Shown in pieces: positions 23,817-36,366 of a stretch of DNA of 64,000 nucleotides. The notes beneath the pieces are model-generated. The model saw nothing but the letters and a program-made list of their open reading frames with translations. It did no database searches and was not told the origin of the DNA. The stretch's first letter is position 1, and each line of letters opens with the position of its first letter. The DNA lies in assembly GCA_001599595.1 (NCBI GenBank), contig BCHH01000013.1, positions 106,543-170,542 on the forward strand, given 5' to 3'. This stretch comes from Beverwykella pulmonaria. Lineage: Eukaryota; Ascomycota; Dothideomycetes; Pleosporales; Melanommataceae. The position numbers and the translations under genes are program-made.

Positions 23817-25601
23817 CTACTGCATCGTCAAGATCTTCCTATCGCCCTTCTTCTTATCCAACATCTCATCTCTCCACTGTACCACGTCCCTCAGCGCTCT
23901 ACTAGGTTCTTTCTTCCTCATAAGCAAGAATCCCTGAATCTCCGCCGGACTGAATACTCCTTCGGGTAAATGCGCTGCAAACTCATCCGCCATCTGTTTC
24001 AATTTGCCCGGTTCGACGAGATCGTGGACTGGGGCCCGGGTGAGGAGCTCGAGAAACTCGGCGTCGTCCTTGTTGGAGGCCAGTTTCTCACTCATTGTGG
24101 TGGTCGTAGTGGACGTTGTGTGTTCGGCGGTGGTGGGTGTTGAAGGCGATGAGGCGAGAGAGGGCTTCATAGTATCATGTTCAGTCGAGTACATCCTCCG
24201 AAAGATGTCTCTCGTCTGATCCCTTGTCGCAAGCGTAAACTGGACCTGCAAGTCCACTCTCCCAGGTCTGATCAATGCAGCATCTAACTTCTCGGGATGA
24301 TTCGTCGTCATGATAAGAACCCTGCCCTCGTGCGAGGCCACACCATCAATCGCATTGAGCAATCCTGATAGAGAGATGAGACTCTTAAAGCCACCAGCAG
24401 GCACCCCAGCGATCTTCGATTTGATGTCGTGCTTGGTGATTTTAGTGAGGCTGCCATCGTCGGTGCCGGAATCATCAGGGCTGGTGTCAGGGCTGTCTTT
24501 GAGCTCTGCGGGGTCTTCAGGGCGGCGAAGACCAGCAGAATCAATATCTTCGAGGAGGACGATGCACCGGCGCGGGAGAGAGCCGAAGAGCTTGTTCAAG
24601 TCGCCCTCTGTAAGACCGACTTCCATAAGAGAAATGCAGTATATGTCTAGTCCAAATATACCGGCAAGGGCGAAAGAGAGCGAGGTTTTGCCTGTGCCCG
24701 GAGGGCCGTGGAAGAGGTAGCCTCGGCGGTATGGAATTCCTCTTGCAGCATACCATTTCGAGCTCGTTGGGTGCAGGTACTCATTGATATCGATAACGAT
24801 ATTGGCCTTTTGCTGTTGGTCGAGGGAGACGGTGCTCATAGGCCGCGATGGCCGCAGAGACTGTCTGTCCCATGCATAGTCTCTCCTTTCTTCCTTTGGC
24901 GCCGGGCGGTAAATAGCAGTGTGGTTATTATCCTTTGTTAGGGTCCACCTCTTGATCATATTCAGTAGCTCCTTGATCGGTTCTGTGCTGCGCCCAACAC
25001 AGCTGATAGACAAAATTTGGTCTTCAGAATCGGCCCACAAGCTGCGAACCTGTTTCTCTCTCCGCGTCCGCGAGAAGAAGAACATCCTGCCGTCATACCA
25101 GAACCTGTCACTGCCGAAATTGGGCTCATACCGCGGGGGAATGTTGCTAGCCCATTTCTCGAAGTTGAAAATTCCAGATTCATCAAGGACATCCTCGTCG
25201 CTGGCATTGGCCTCCTCCTGGCTTTCATCGTAGGCCGATACCCATTTCGTGACAGCCTGGAGGTCACGGGAGACTTTGGTCATTCGCTGCTCCGCGATCC
25301 ATTCCATGACCTGCGAGAAGAGTTCATCGCGGTCTTCGACTTGGATACTGCACATGAAGTAGGAGTGGAAAACGCCAGAGGCTTTCTGGTAGAAGAACTG
25401 TGCGCCTATGGATAGTGCGTACAAAACTAGGCAGCCAGAGACAACGAGCCCAATGTCAAAGCCGAGAACACGGAAAATAATTTGCGAGAAGATTCCATAA
25501 CCGGGGATTAGGGCTTCGAGAAGTGTGGAGGGTAGGCTGGTGAGGGTTGAGTTGGCGGTGTCAATGTCGAATTTGAGGTTTGACAGACGGGCGAAATCCA
25601 T
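23817..25601 (-). CDS. BCS1-like AAA+ ATPase
   Basis: A single exon encodes 594 residues. One membrane segment lies near residues 51-70 (GLVVSGCLVLYALSIGAQFF), followed by the BCS1 N-terminal domain and one AAA module. The module has P-loop GPPGTGKTS (about 299-307), Walker B IVLLEDIDSAG (about 347-357), sensor MTTNHPEKLD and the arginine-finger region RPGRVD. An acidic, Ser-rich insertion after EDIDSAG and a Ser/Thr-rich insertion after the arginine finger set it apart from canonical Bcs1, which assembles the Rieske protein into complex III. Fungi carry many divergent paralogues of unknown substrate, and the insertions suggest this is one. Organelle location is not determined. Confidence 0.9.
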   Translation of the reverse strand: MDFARLSNLKFDIDTANSTLTSLPSTLLEALIPGYGIFSQIIFRVLGFDIGLVVSGCLVLYALSIGAQFFYQKASGVFHSYFMCSIQVEDRDELFSQVMEWIAEQRMTKVSRDLQAVTKWVSAYDESQEEANASDEDVLDESGIFNFEKWASNIPPRYEPNFGSDRFWYDGRMFFFSRTRREKQVRSLWADSEDQILSISCVGRSTEPIKELLNMIKRWTLTKDNNHTAIYRPAPKEERRDYAWDRQSLRPSRPMSTVSLDQQQKANIVIDINEYLHPTSSKWYAARGIPYRRGYLFHGPPGTGKTSLSFALAGIFGLDIYCISLMEVGLTEGDLNKLFGSLPRRCIVLLEDIDSAGLRRPEDPAELKDSPDTSPDDSGTDDGSLTKITKHDIKSKIAGVPAGGFKSLISLSGLLNAIDGVASHEGRVLIMTTNHPEKLDAALIRPGRVDLQVQFTLATRDQTRDIFRRMYSTEHDTMKPSLASSPSTPTTAEHTTSTTTTTMSEKLASNKDDAEFLELLTRAPVHDLVEPGKLKQMADEFAAHLPEGVFSPAEIQGFLLMRKKEPSRALRDVVQWRDEMLDKKKGDRKILTMQ

Positions 25602-26556
25602 GGTAGCTAAGGAAATGAAGGGGTTGAATTGTTATTCATAAAAAGTGGTGCCTGAGAGAAGGAGTAAAGACAACAAGCGCTTTGTAGGACTATATGAAAG
25701 TCGCACGCTGATGATGAGAAAACACAGCATGAAGCGGGACAAGCCAGCCTTTATACTAACCATCAAATCCGTGTGCGGCCTCAAGCGCAGGCGAATGGTT
25801 TTGCCGAACAACCGTCACAATCCGGTGAGGCTCCAGCATTAGCTTCCTATGACCCAGTGGCTATAGAATCTTCAACCCAGCGTCTTACCTGCATTCCAGC
25901 TCGACCAGTGAGGCTGAATCTGATGCCTGGCAAGGTAGTTCCGTTCCAACGAATGGGAGAGGGGTTCCAGCGATGACAACGTTGGGGGTTAGCGTGTGGG
26001 TTGTCGAATCGAGCAAACGCTGCTAGGGCGGCCGGTCGGCGGGTGGCTAAAAGGCGTCAGGCAGCACTATGCACACATCCCCAAAGCGCATATGCCCACT
26101 TGCGCATGCAAGACTGTAGGAATTATGCAACATTGTAAGTGGCATGATTTGGGGATTGGTTCGATGCTTGCGACGTGGTGTAAAAGAGGCGTCGGCATCC
26201 GCGAACGTTGAATTTAGCGTGTGGCGCAGATGGCATGAGCCACATTCACTGATTGCCTAAATGGGAAGAACCAATCAAGTTACGTGCCAAACTAGGGTGC
26301 GTTTACCAATGGCCACCATCTGAAAATGGTAGTTGAGTGCGGTTATATTGTACGCGGTGCGCCGGAAAGGAAGGGACGTTCTTAACTCTTCCGTACATGT
26401 TTTGAGAGGGCATGGAACAATCAAGCGGAGTAATAAGGGTGCATACAATCGTGTATGTGGTATGTCATTGAACTGTTTATTTGTTACAGGACTTCGTGTA
26501 CGCATCCTTCCTAGATACAAATTTCCAATACTACGTAGCTACGCTCTGTGCCATTT
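25602..26556. other. Spacer between the BCS1-like and aminotransferase genes
   Basis: It holds the promoter of the BCS1-like gene and the 3' flank of the aminotransferase gene. No coding signal was seen. Confidence 0.5.
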
Positions 26557-28405
26557 CTAGCACCTGCCCGTCAACATGGCCATACTCGAATCAACCCTGC
26601 CAACCCCTTCATCTTCCAGTAGTTTGTCGATCTTTTCTGTGCTCTTGATTCGCCAAAATGCCTGGGCTCCTTGCGCAAATCTCTTCGAAATGTCCTTCAC
26701 CTCCTCCACCGGACACGCTGCAAAGCAGAGTCGGAAACAGTTGAACGAGTCTTTGTCTCTGATCTCCTCCGTCGGCGAGAAAATGCTGCCGGGAGCCACA
26801 AGACACAAATATGGCTTCAGGGTCCAGAACGCCCACAATGCTTTGGAAAGTCGTGAGGCGGGGACTTCCTTTCGGAGAGGGTGTGTCGAGAAATCGAAGC
26901 GCACCCAGACGAACATGCCACCCAGCGGCCGGACAAAGTCGTATATCTTCGTCTTCTCCACAACGGCCCATTCGCCCTCCTCATCCGCAACACCATTGAG
27001 CGACTTCCTCCGTCCAGCCTTCACGGCGTGTTTCCCCGCATCCAGAGCATCGCACATTTCGCTCATCCTACGCTCGTAGTTCCCGCGCAGGCCCTCGAGC
27101 CAGCGCACCCACCCGTCGACTTTCCAGCCGCTACCATCTGCTGCACCTCCGCGGCCGGGATCTTCCGAGCTCTGCGGACCCATGATCAGCTCTGCAATCA
27201 TAGACTGCACAAAGCCGGATGGCTGTTGTGTGCTGCATTCTGTGATGCGGAGGATGCGTTCGACGAGCGCGGGCTGTGCGGTGATCCAGCCCAAGCGACA
27301 TCCCGGAGCTACGGTCTTGGAGAAGGTGTCCAGGCGTACGACGCGGCCTTGGTAGTCGATGGATAGGTAGGACGGGATAAGTGAGTCGAGGAATTCGAAG
27401 CCGGAGGTTTTTGCAGGTTTGTGGGCCGCCATGCTCGGCGCGGAGGAGGGGAACTGTAGATACCAATACGGATCGTCTTCGATTATGATTATATCGTACT
27501 TGACGCACAAGGCGTAGATTTCTAGGCGGCGAGCAACGCTGAGAGTACCGCTGGTGGGATTCTGACCAATCGTCACGGTGTAAATCATGTGTGGGCGTCG
27601 TCCTCGCGCGAAGTCCCAGTTGTCCAGCACGTCCTCTAAGCCCCCTTTCCCCTTCGCCATCATGCCTTCGTCGTCAATGGCCACGGGCACAATGTTCGTT
27701 CCCCGGGGCCTAGCTGTCTGTACGGCATTCATGTAGCAGTATTCTTCTACCAGCAGTCCGGGCCTCTCGTCCACGGGATCATGGCCCTCGGACCATTCCT
27801 CGCTCAGCGCCTGAAGCGTCTTGGCCAGTCCATCGGTTGAACCACATGTCAGAATGATTTCAGGACCATCTTTGTACGGAATGGAAGGATGCAGATTTTC
27901 CCGCGTGAACTGGCGAATGAAGTAGTACAGGGCTGGATACCCTTGTGCGGTCCCATACTGCAATGCCGACTTCAGATCGATCATACGAAGCGGATCTGGG
28001 GTTCCAGAATCGTGCGGCACCACAAGTCGAGAAGCAGGCGGGTCATCCTTGGAGAAGTTGGACGACGGAGGGTCGGTCGCCGGAGGGTCGATGGGCTTCA
28101 GCGGCGTAGGCTTCCAGCGATTTGGGTGTGCGACCTTGGCCTCGAGGGTATCGTAGGGGAAATATCTAGCATTCTGTTAGCGTGATGCAAGCACCAGACA
28201 TGCCAGCCTGTGGTTGGGGGCAAATAGAGTATTAGTACTTGTCATTGGGCAGTCCACCTGCCAACTGTGCAATTCCAGGGATGGTAAAGTATTTGTAGAA
28301 CTGCTTGACGCTAGAGGCCACGCGGGCGCGGGTGGAGCGAGTGAGGTGGTGCGAGAGATCGACAGGCTCGGGGAGTTCTGGGGTGGAGGCGGAGATGGTG
28401 GCCAT
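26557..28405 (-). CDS. PLP-dependent class I/II aminotransferase (ARO8/aminoadipate-aminotransferase-like)
   Basis: Exon 1 (28405-28239) and exon 2 (28165-26557) are joined across a 73-bp intron (GTACTA donor), giving about 591 residues. The N-terminal region (PGIAQLAGGLPNDKYFPY) and GTAQGYPALYYFIR match fold-type I aminotransferases of the aromatic/alpha-aminoadipate group. The PLP-binding residues are Asn in IGQNPTSG (about 258), Asp in IIEDDPYWYLQ (about 286) and the Schiff-base Lys in RLDTFSKTV (about 339), with RLGWI after it. The reaction would be transfer of an amino group from an aromatic or aminoadipate-type amino acid to a 2-oxo acid. Exact substrate is not determinable. It is transcribed divergently from the LCCL gene, 0.7 kb away. 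Confidence 0.92.
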
Positions 28406-29094
28406 TGTGCGGGGCTGCGGCGTGTTTTAAGCTTTGGGAAATTGTTGGTGATAGATGGCGCGCAGGTTATGGCGACATTGAGCAAAGCAATTGCGAAGAG
28501 ACGCAAGATAGTCGTTGAGGCGGGCTTGTCCGTGTCTTGTCCGTGCCATAGCTGTTTAGTCGATAAGATAAGAGATTAGAAATCAATGACGAGGGGAGGA
28601 GGGATGGAGAGCGGCTCGGTGACTAGGCCCCAACAGGATGGAGGCGCATATAAAAAATAAACAGTTCTGCAGGCACAAACGAGAGAATACGAGTTGGCGA
28701 AGCTTGAGGTGGTACAAATTGGCGTGCCGCTAGTACAGTGGGTACTATAGCACAGTAGGTTTTCCTTTGTCTGGCTCGTTGTTCCCCGGCTTCGGCGCGT
28801 AGGGCTGAGGAGTAGCGTGTATCGCTCCGCAGTTGCAGCTCACCTGCATCATGCACGAGGACCACGTAGCGCTGTCTTTCCACGCTCTCTCCCATCATCC
28901 TCATCCACGCCCCAGCGCTGCCAAACCTCATCTCTTTGTCCTGTAGATACTCGTGTGCATCTCTCCTCTCTTCCACCGCCTACTTCCCTCCTCTCTGCCC
29001 GCTTACGGCGCTCCGTAGACTGCGCAGTGTCCTGCAAGCCGCCAAACTGTTCAGCCCGGCCTCCCGCCACGAGCTCGACGGCATTCCCGCCAGA
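28406..29094. promoter_or_regulatory. Divergent intergenic promoter region
   Basis: This 689-bp interval separates the divergent starts of the aminotransferase (28405) and LCCL (29095) genes and must hold both promoters and leaders. C/T-rich stretches occur at 28870-29000, as is usual before fungal starts. No specific operator is assignable. Confidence 0.5.
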
Positions 29095-31048
29095 ATGGAA
29101 TCCCGGGATAGCACGAATGATGCCGGTGCTCCTCCGCAAGTCTACCGTGACGACGATACCGCCAGCGTGCTTTCCCACGACTCCGCGGCCATCGACGGCA
29201 TCCTCATCAACAGCTCCGAAGCTTCCGACGAAGAGTACTATTCTTTCCAAGAGCCCTACTATGCCAACAAATACATACACCCGAGAGTACAGCGCTGGTG
29301 GAGGGCTGCCGCGACGTGGATAAAAGGCCCGCAGCCGCCAAGGCCATGGAAGATCCATCCCATCTTTCCGCGGGTACAGACAGCGCCCATACAGTTTGTG
29401 AACAACTACTTCCCGAAGCGGAAGCACAAGGTTTTACTGCTGATATTCTTTTATTTCTGCTGGGTGTTGTCCTTTGGGCTGGTGCTGCATCGGTCTGCCT
29501 TTGCCGCGGATATCAAGATATATGGGCCGCCAGTGCGGGTGAGATGTAATGATAGGTTTTGGTAGGGCACTTGACCGTGCAGTCCGAGCACATGACTAAC
29601 GAGCCTGCAGGAGGGATGGTAATGAATGCGGCCTCAATGGCGACTTCTGCCGACCCTTCGAAAACAGCATCAAGGCTTTCCGCTGCCCCGCCAATTGTAA
29701 GCGCGTAGAAGTCGTGAATCCGCATGCCGTTGGAGACCAGGAGGTCAACTACATGCCTCTGGTCATTGGCGGTCCAGCAGATGAGGAGGAGACGCCCGAG
29801 AGCACGTATTATCGCGGCGACTCCTTCATCTGCGCCTCTGCTATCCATGCGGGATTCGTCAATGACGCGACGGGTGGCTGCGGTGCGCTCTCTTTAGTCG
29901 GAGAGAAGACCAACTTCCCCAGCGTCAACAGGAACCACATCTCTAGCATTGGCTTTGATTCCTACTTCCCCAAGGCTTTCAGCTTCATACCTGGCACTGC
30001 CTCCAAGTGCCGAGATCTTCGCTGGCCTCTCCTGGCTGTCTCTCTCACCTTTACTATTCTTCTTTCCTTATTCACGACGTCCCCTGCCGTGTTTTTCCCG
30101 TCCGTCTTCCTAGGCATTTTCCTTCACGTTGCTCTTGCGTCCGATCCGCCCAATCTCACCGACTACTACGCCATCATCAGCATTGCTCTCGGCCGGCTTC
30201 TGCCAGCTAGTTTCTGCATGTTTGCCGTCTACAAATACTGCGTCGTACCGCAGCATCATGGCCTCCATGCCCAGATCGAGAAGACTGTACTTTGGTTGGG
30301 AGGTGTTTGGATTGGTGCCTTGAACAACTACACTTTCGATAAGATCCCGATCCAGCGGCTCACACCCCATGACATCCAGCAACAGCCTGGCGCGATCCCT
30401 GCTCTGATCATCGTTGTTGTATCACTATTCTGCATTGCTATCGGTCAAGCATGGGCTCTGCGCATCGAAGGACGTCTGCCCCGATATCTCGCGCTCTACG
30501 GTATCATCGTGGCCTTCATTCTCGCCCTTGTCGCCGTTCCCAAAATGAATGTTCGAATTCACCACTACATTCTCGGTCTCCTGCTTGTCCCCGGGACTGC
30601 GATGCAGAACAGGCCGAGTCTTCTCTTCCAGGGCATTCTCATCGGCCTCTTCATCAACGGCATCGCTCGTTGGGGCTTTGACAGCATCCTCCAAACGCCC
30701 GATGAACTCCGTGGCGATGCGCAGCTCGGAAGTCCACTCCCTAACATAACCCTATCGAACATCCTCAATAATGTCGGCACGAGCCTCATGCCCAACATCA
30801 CCTTTGCATGGGCGCTCCCCTTCCCAAAGCCATATGATGGCTTGAGCATTCTGGTCAACGACGTGGAGCGATATCGCGGCTACGAAGACACGGGCAAGCA
30901 ATCGTTCACATGGGTCAAGCACATGAAGGACGTGCCGGAGTACTTCCGATTCGCATTCATAGAGGGCGATGGCCGCGGGGATTATACGAAGGCTGGGGTG
31001 TGGGACAAGGATGGAGGGTGGACAGAAATGGAACCTGGGCCCTCATAA
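29095..31048 (+). CDS. LCCL-domain multi-pass membrane protein
   Basis: Two exons (29095-29561 and 29611-31048) are joined over a 49-bp intron, giving about 634 residues. The cytosolic N-terminus is acidic. A first membrane helix lies at about 113-132 (KVLLLIFFYFCWVLSFGLVL). The LCCL domain follows, with CNDRFW spliced to RDGNECGLNGDFCRPF, FRCPANC, YRGDSFICASAIHAG and GGCGALSL. After it come about seven hydrophobic helices (for example WPLLAVSLTFTILLSLF and GRLPRYLALYGIIVAFI). Splicing at TTTTG/GTAGGG reproduces the Trp typical of LCCL domains, which supports this boundary. An upstream in-frame ATG at 28936 exists, but the start at 29095 fits better. Fungal LCCL proteins are uncharacterised surface or endomembrane proteins. 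Confidence 0.9.
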
Positions 31049-33683
31049 ACTGCATTTCCACCTGGCCAGATCTTTGGATAGAGGGGCTGGCTGGCTGGCG
31101 CGGGTGGCATCATTACTGTGGAGGGGCAGGGCGTTGGTTTGCATGCAGGGTCCGTGTCAGGAAGCGTTCACGTTTTAGAGGAAGCATGGGTCGGCGTTGT
31201 ACTACACCACACGCATTAGAGACTCCTACGATATTGTCATTTGCTCCCTCGCTTCTGCGCTGGGAGGCGTATTATTTGTCGCATACCTGGGTAGGGAGTT
31301 GGTCGCATTTAGAAAGTGCTTGGATGAAACTTGGTGGTGGTGGTCTTTCGCCTTCCGCCAATGTTCACACGGAGTGGAGAGCTGAAAGACAACTGCTCAG
31401 TTACAAGCTATACTTCCATCGCATCGCATCGCATTCACTACACACTATTCCTATTTCCCATCTTGCTCCATTCCTTCCTTCCTCTCCGAACATCTCATTC
31501 TGAAGCGCTGATTCTCCGAACTCCCATCCATAACTGCCACGATCGGCGCCCAACTTAGCTCGCGAGCGAACGCCGCCCCAGAGGCCTGGTACAAAGCGGC
31601 GCGGACCTGCGCAGCAGCACATCATATATGAGGGATAAATTAAATCTCACCAGCACCTAAGTACCGGTGTCTATCTTAGTCCGTATGACGCCCAGACCAC
31701 TGCGCGGGAGCGGCGTGGTTGGACCGGTGATTTGTTTCTCGGGTGACAGAGGGCTTTGATTGTCCGTGAGATAATCTATACTGGACACAGGCAGCGAAGA
31801 GTCGAAGAGGTACCATGGGACAGAGGCACCAGTAAGAGTGAGACTCGTTCTCAGCTCCTAAAAGAGAAACACACTCGGGTAGCACGATGGCTCAGCTCTC
31901 GCGGTTCACCAACGTATCACAGCGCAACGCAGTCTTCTGGTGTTTGCTACAACAAACAGGCGGATGTGCGTGCGCGAGCATTCCTTCATTCGGAGGTTTT
32001 CCTCTTCCTGCGGACAAAAGTCCAAGAAACACTCTGCACTTCTCTGTGGCTGCGGCGGCAATGTTCATGTTTACGGACTCTGCAGACACATGGTATAGTT
32101 TCTGTGCCTCATGGTGCGCTGGTTGTGGTAAGGGCGAGAGGAGAGGCTCCCGGACGCCCCAAAGGCTTGTTGCGTGTGGAGTGGAGGCGATTGGCGTGCT
32201 GCGATGATGTGTGGACACCGCAGTGGCGCAGGGGCCAGACCGCCGGACAGCTATCGATAGGCGGGCACGCGATCACGGTTAGATTGAGGTATGCTGTGCA
32301 CGAGGGCAGCGCTTATGTGGGCGCCCGGCCAGTGTAGGGCTAGCGTGTCTGCTTGCTTAGAGCAGTGTACGGCGTTGAGGCGGTAGAGGGCCTGGGTGGG
32401 TCGTTGTGATAGGGGCCGTGGAAGGTGTGAGTCGTAGTCTGGTATGCGTGCTGCCACGGCGCAAGATTGCTTCATCACGCTAGAGGAGATGAGGACTCGT
32501 CACTCGTCACTGCGACGCAGTCCTCGCCTCACCAGCCCACCATCTCACAGTCACGACTCACAGTCACGACTCACAGTCACAGCTCCGTCCTCAGTACCAT
32601 AGCTACTGCTGTGCATCCCCCGCGACCTTTTGCTCTCTCGCAGCCGATGTTCGCTGGGCGGTGCACTCACAGTAGCAGCGGTTGCGATCCGCCGTGAAAC
32701 GGCTCACGATGTCATCCGTCGTGGGAAGATGAGCATCTGGGGGAGAGCCCCTCCTGGAGATTGCCTCCACCGCACGGAGATTCGGGTACCTACATACCTG
32801 CCGCGCCTGGGGGGAACCAACGGCGATCTAGGCACATGATCGACTGTGCGACGGCATGCGGTGGCCGTGAACATTGCGCCGATAAGTTGTATGCTGTGGA
32901 GCCGTCGAGCGACGCCTTGAAGGAAGAAACATATTGCTGAGATCAGGGTCTTGGGGGAGTGCCCGAGGAGTGTATTTTGGAAACCCCCCAGCAGGCCAGC
33001 GCTGGGATCCCTCTTCCAGCGCAAGGCTGGGTCCTGCGCATGCCCTGTCGGTGCCTGCCAAGGGCCCTCGGCGATCCCTTGCGATGGCGTTTCAGCCGTC
33101 TTTTTGCACGCTAGCGCCCTGTATTCCTTGCAAGACTGGCCAACAGGAGACGTACCGTGCGCAAGGGTAATCTGGGTTTCACCTCTTTAAACAGAGCATT
33201 CCGTTCATCTCACTGGAAACACCATCGACCTGGTTGGTGATATCCTCTCTCTTCTTCCCACCCCCCTTCCTGTCTTTTCTCCCCACACCCTTGCGGTTCC
33301 TTTCATTCCTTTGCATTGCTCCTCTGCTTCTCGAGCTGCCTTCGTTCGCTATCCCACGGTTCAGCTCTACGGTCTGAACTGCACACTCCTTTCGTGTATT
33401 CACTGCGACATTCACATTGGAAAGTCCTGGCGGCTTAAGGAAACGGTTCGCTTCACCCGTCCATATTTACCGCCGATTCGACCAGACTCAGAATCATTGC
33501 TGTCGACCGAAATCACTTACATTCTGTCTCCGACTCTTCGAGCGCCGGTTCCGCACGCGCCCCAACCAGCGACAAAACCAACTCAACCGCAACCATCGCC
33601 GTGGGCGCACTTCTTGAGAATCTCCTGGCGCAGTCGCCATCCACCTCCTACGCTACCTTTGCAAACTTTATTTCTCCGCGACC
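31049..33683. other. Long intergenic region upstream of the DUF1996 gene
   Basis: About 2.6 kb without a recognisable gene. Open frames of up to 193 codons (31756-32337, plus) show no domain. It contains a small tandem repeat at 32543-32582 and a long C/T-rich tract at about 33230-33330 that resembles a fungal promoter preceding the start at 33684. Confidence 0.5.
32543..32582. repeat. 13-bp tandem repeat, about three copies
   Basis: The unit cagtcacgactca is repeated in tandem, the last copy partial. It lies about 1.1 kb upstream of the DUF1996 gene. Confidence 0.75.
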
Positions 33684-35549
33684 ATGAAGTCGATTGCGAC
33701 TCTCTCAGCCGCGGTGGCGGTCCTCTCGGGCGTCGCTGACGCCTTCTGGCGCATGGAGTGCCAGTCCCGCTCAGGTCTCGCTCGCATTGATCCTCTCGTC
33801 GAGCCAGGACAAATCGCCAACCACGGCCATGTCATCCATGGTGGAAGCAGTAAGTAGTTGCGACGAACCATTCATGACACACATTTGTGTACTTGGCTCC
33901 TGTGGGGCGAACGCATAAATGATCTCCCTCTCTGGGCACGGCCTTCCCGAACGGGAATGACAGTCGTTGACGAACCCTTGCGGCTCGAACTGTCATTCAG
34001 TTTCGACAGCTGGTTGGCACATGAGGCAGAATACGTTTCATTGTTCAGGAAAAGCTCGCTAACCCCTGGCGCAGACTTCGGGATGGAGACGACATACGAT
34101 GGGCTTGTTGCTTCGAACTGCACGTCTTGCCGTGTTACGCAGGACAAGTCGGCGTACTGGTAAGCGAACTTTCACTAGCTGGACGACTCCATCTTGCTAA
34201 CACAGTGCAGGACGCCGTCCCTGAACTTTATCTACGAGAATGGTACCACCGTGATTGTCCCCCAAATCGGGGGCATGCTTGCGTACTACCTCCTGTTCGG
34301 AGACAACATCCAGGCGTTCCCGAAAGACTTCCAGATGCTAGCTGGCGACACCCGTCTGCGTAATTTCAGCGGCGTAGTCCCCGACCCCGAGAAGTCTCTG
34401 TGGGGTCCAGCAGACAAGACGCAGCATGCGCTCGCACAAAAGGCACTCGGCTTCAACTGCATGAACTATGCCAGGCAGCCCGAGGCCTCCATGTACCGCC
34501 ATTTCCTGCCCGATAAGGCGTATATGGATGCCAACTGTGCCGATGGCATCCGCGCCGAGATCTTCTTCCCTTCGTGCTGGAACGGCGAGACCGACTCGCA
34601 CAACCACAGGGATCATATGGCGTACCCTGATCTGGTCAACGGCGGCGTTTGCCCCGAGGGCTATGACAAGAGGGTCCCGTCCCTATTCTACGAGACTATC
34701 TGGGACACGTCCGTGTTCACTGGCGTGCCTGGACAGTTTGTGTTTGCCAATGGCGATCCGACTGGTAAGCCCCCTGAGCAACTTCCATGACATGTGCAGT
34801 ACTCATCGCCCATAGGTTACGGTTATCACGGCGATTTCATCAATGGCTGGGACATACAATTCCTTCAGGACTCCATTACCACGTGCACCAACCCCTCAGG
34901 CCGCATTGAGGACTGTCCTCTTTTCAATATCCAGACTGAAGAGGAGGCCGCTACCTGCAAGTTCAAGGTTCCCGACGTTCTAGCAGCCGACAACTGCGCC
35001 GGCCCGGCTGATGGACTCTGCGGCAACGTGCCGATCCAGATGGGTCCTGGCTACGCTGAGCTTATCAAGCCTGGTAACCCGCAGACGCCAACCGCTGGAT
35101 ACACGCCCGCCACCACCCTCGCCCCGGTTGTTCCCACACTTTCCTTCCAAACCGCTACGCTCGCTGTGACTGACAAGTACGGCGGCGGCATTAACGTCGG
35201 CGGTCAATCCCAGCTGCCCGGAGAAATCGACACCGGCGCCGTCGCACCTACTCCCGTGGCCCCTGTTGCTTCCGCCCCTGGCGCCCCGGGGGACGTCGTC
35301 ACCAGCCCAGCTGCCCCCGTTGCGCCTCTCCCCACCACACCACCCGTCGCCCCTCCCCTTGCGGACGGCGGCAGCATCATCGGTACGTCGACGTACACGA
35401 GCGCTGGAGTCGCGTACGAAGTCGCCATTGAAGAAATCACCGTCTATGTCACCGTCGAGGCTCCTGCGCCCGGCGCCGCGAAGCGTCATCGTCGCCACCA
35501 CCATCTGCACCGCCGGGACCGCGAGCACGGTCTGCTTGGCAGGTATTAG
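33684..35549 (+). CDS. Secreted DUF1996 domain protein
   Basis: Four exons (33684-33849, 34075-34159, 34211-34764, 34816-35549) encode about 512 residues; introns are 225, 51 and 51 bp. A signal peptide of about 20 residues ends at ADA. The DUF1996 domain follows, with RMECQSRSGLARIDPLV at its start, HGGSNFGM formed across the first splice, LGFNCMNYAR, FPSCWNGETDSHNHRDHMAYP and the conserved GYGYHGDFINGWD. The C-terminus is a Pro/Ala/Thr-rich linker followed by a short beta-like segment (TYTSAGVAYEVAI) and a His/Arg-rich tail. DUF1996 proteins are extracellular fungal proteins of unknown activity with conserved Cys/His residues. No WSC domain is visible. Confidence 0.92.
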
Positions 35550-36366
35550 AGAGGTGTGGACATGGCCCCTTTTTGCCGTTATGCATACCGGGTTGGCGTT
35601 CGAAAAGTGGATTCGTGCGGCTTCGATTCTGTTCTAGTATCTTTACCAAACTCTTGAACATGTATATGTCGACTTGGATTCAACAGTGGATGGGATCTTT
35701 GGAAATATATATGGTGGTTCAATCGATTGACTTTCATTCTAGGTGTGCATTGATGAAGATTGCTTGTATACCTTTTTGTTTTTTTACATTTGTTTGCTTT
35801 TGGATATGAAAGAGCTTTGCATCGCGTCAACACATAGGACGGTGTGTTGGTGCAATGGAGGTGTGGTGTGTCTAAGGCTGCGCCGGATGACAAACATGGT
35901 TGCCGTGGAGAGGAGCGGGAGTGGGAGTGCATTGTAAGCATTTATGATACCATACTTACGAGTTCCTTTTTCCGTTATTCATGCCCATGTTACTCTAGGC
36001 TGTGCTTCGCTATCCATTTATGAGGTTAGTTTGTTCTTGATTTGGTGGTGGTGGACTTCTTGATGGTGCTGCCGCCTTGTGTCCACCGCAACCCTCTCGA
36101 GCAAGACTCTTGGTACGGATGCTTCTATGGCGTCTCAACTCATGATAAAAGCCTTGCATGATTAATTGCCCAGCTCTCGGACAAATACATACCGACTGAC
36201 ATAGCAGAAACCAAGCCAGACAAATCCAATCAAGAACCTTCAAGGACATGCAATTCTCAACTCCTAGTCTCCATAGCCTCCTTACAATTTTATACAGAGC
36301 GAACTCGCTACAGTGCTACGTACCCACCAAAAGTTCCGACCCCTCACCACCCTTCAAGCTCCGAAC
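35550..36366. other. Spacer between convergent genes
   Basis: It lies between the 3' ends of the DUF1996 gene (plus) and the questin-oxidase-like gene (minus), so it should contain both polyadenylation regions. Nothing else was seen. Confidence 0.5.

Noticed and set aside
28849..29427. 192-codon minus-strand frame opposite the LCCL gene start
   Set aside because: Shadow of the LCCL coding exon and its leader; no family features.
31756..32337. 193-codon plus-strand frame
   Set aside because: Arg/Ser-rich with no recognisable family or splice context, and overlapped by equally long frames on the other strand.
34980..35528. 182-codon minus-strand frame opposite the DUF1996 gene
   Set aside because: Antisense of the Pro/Ala-rich tail of that gene, which keeps the other strand open.
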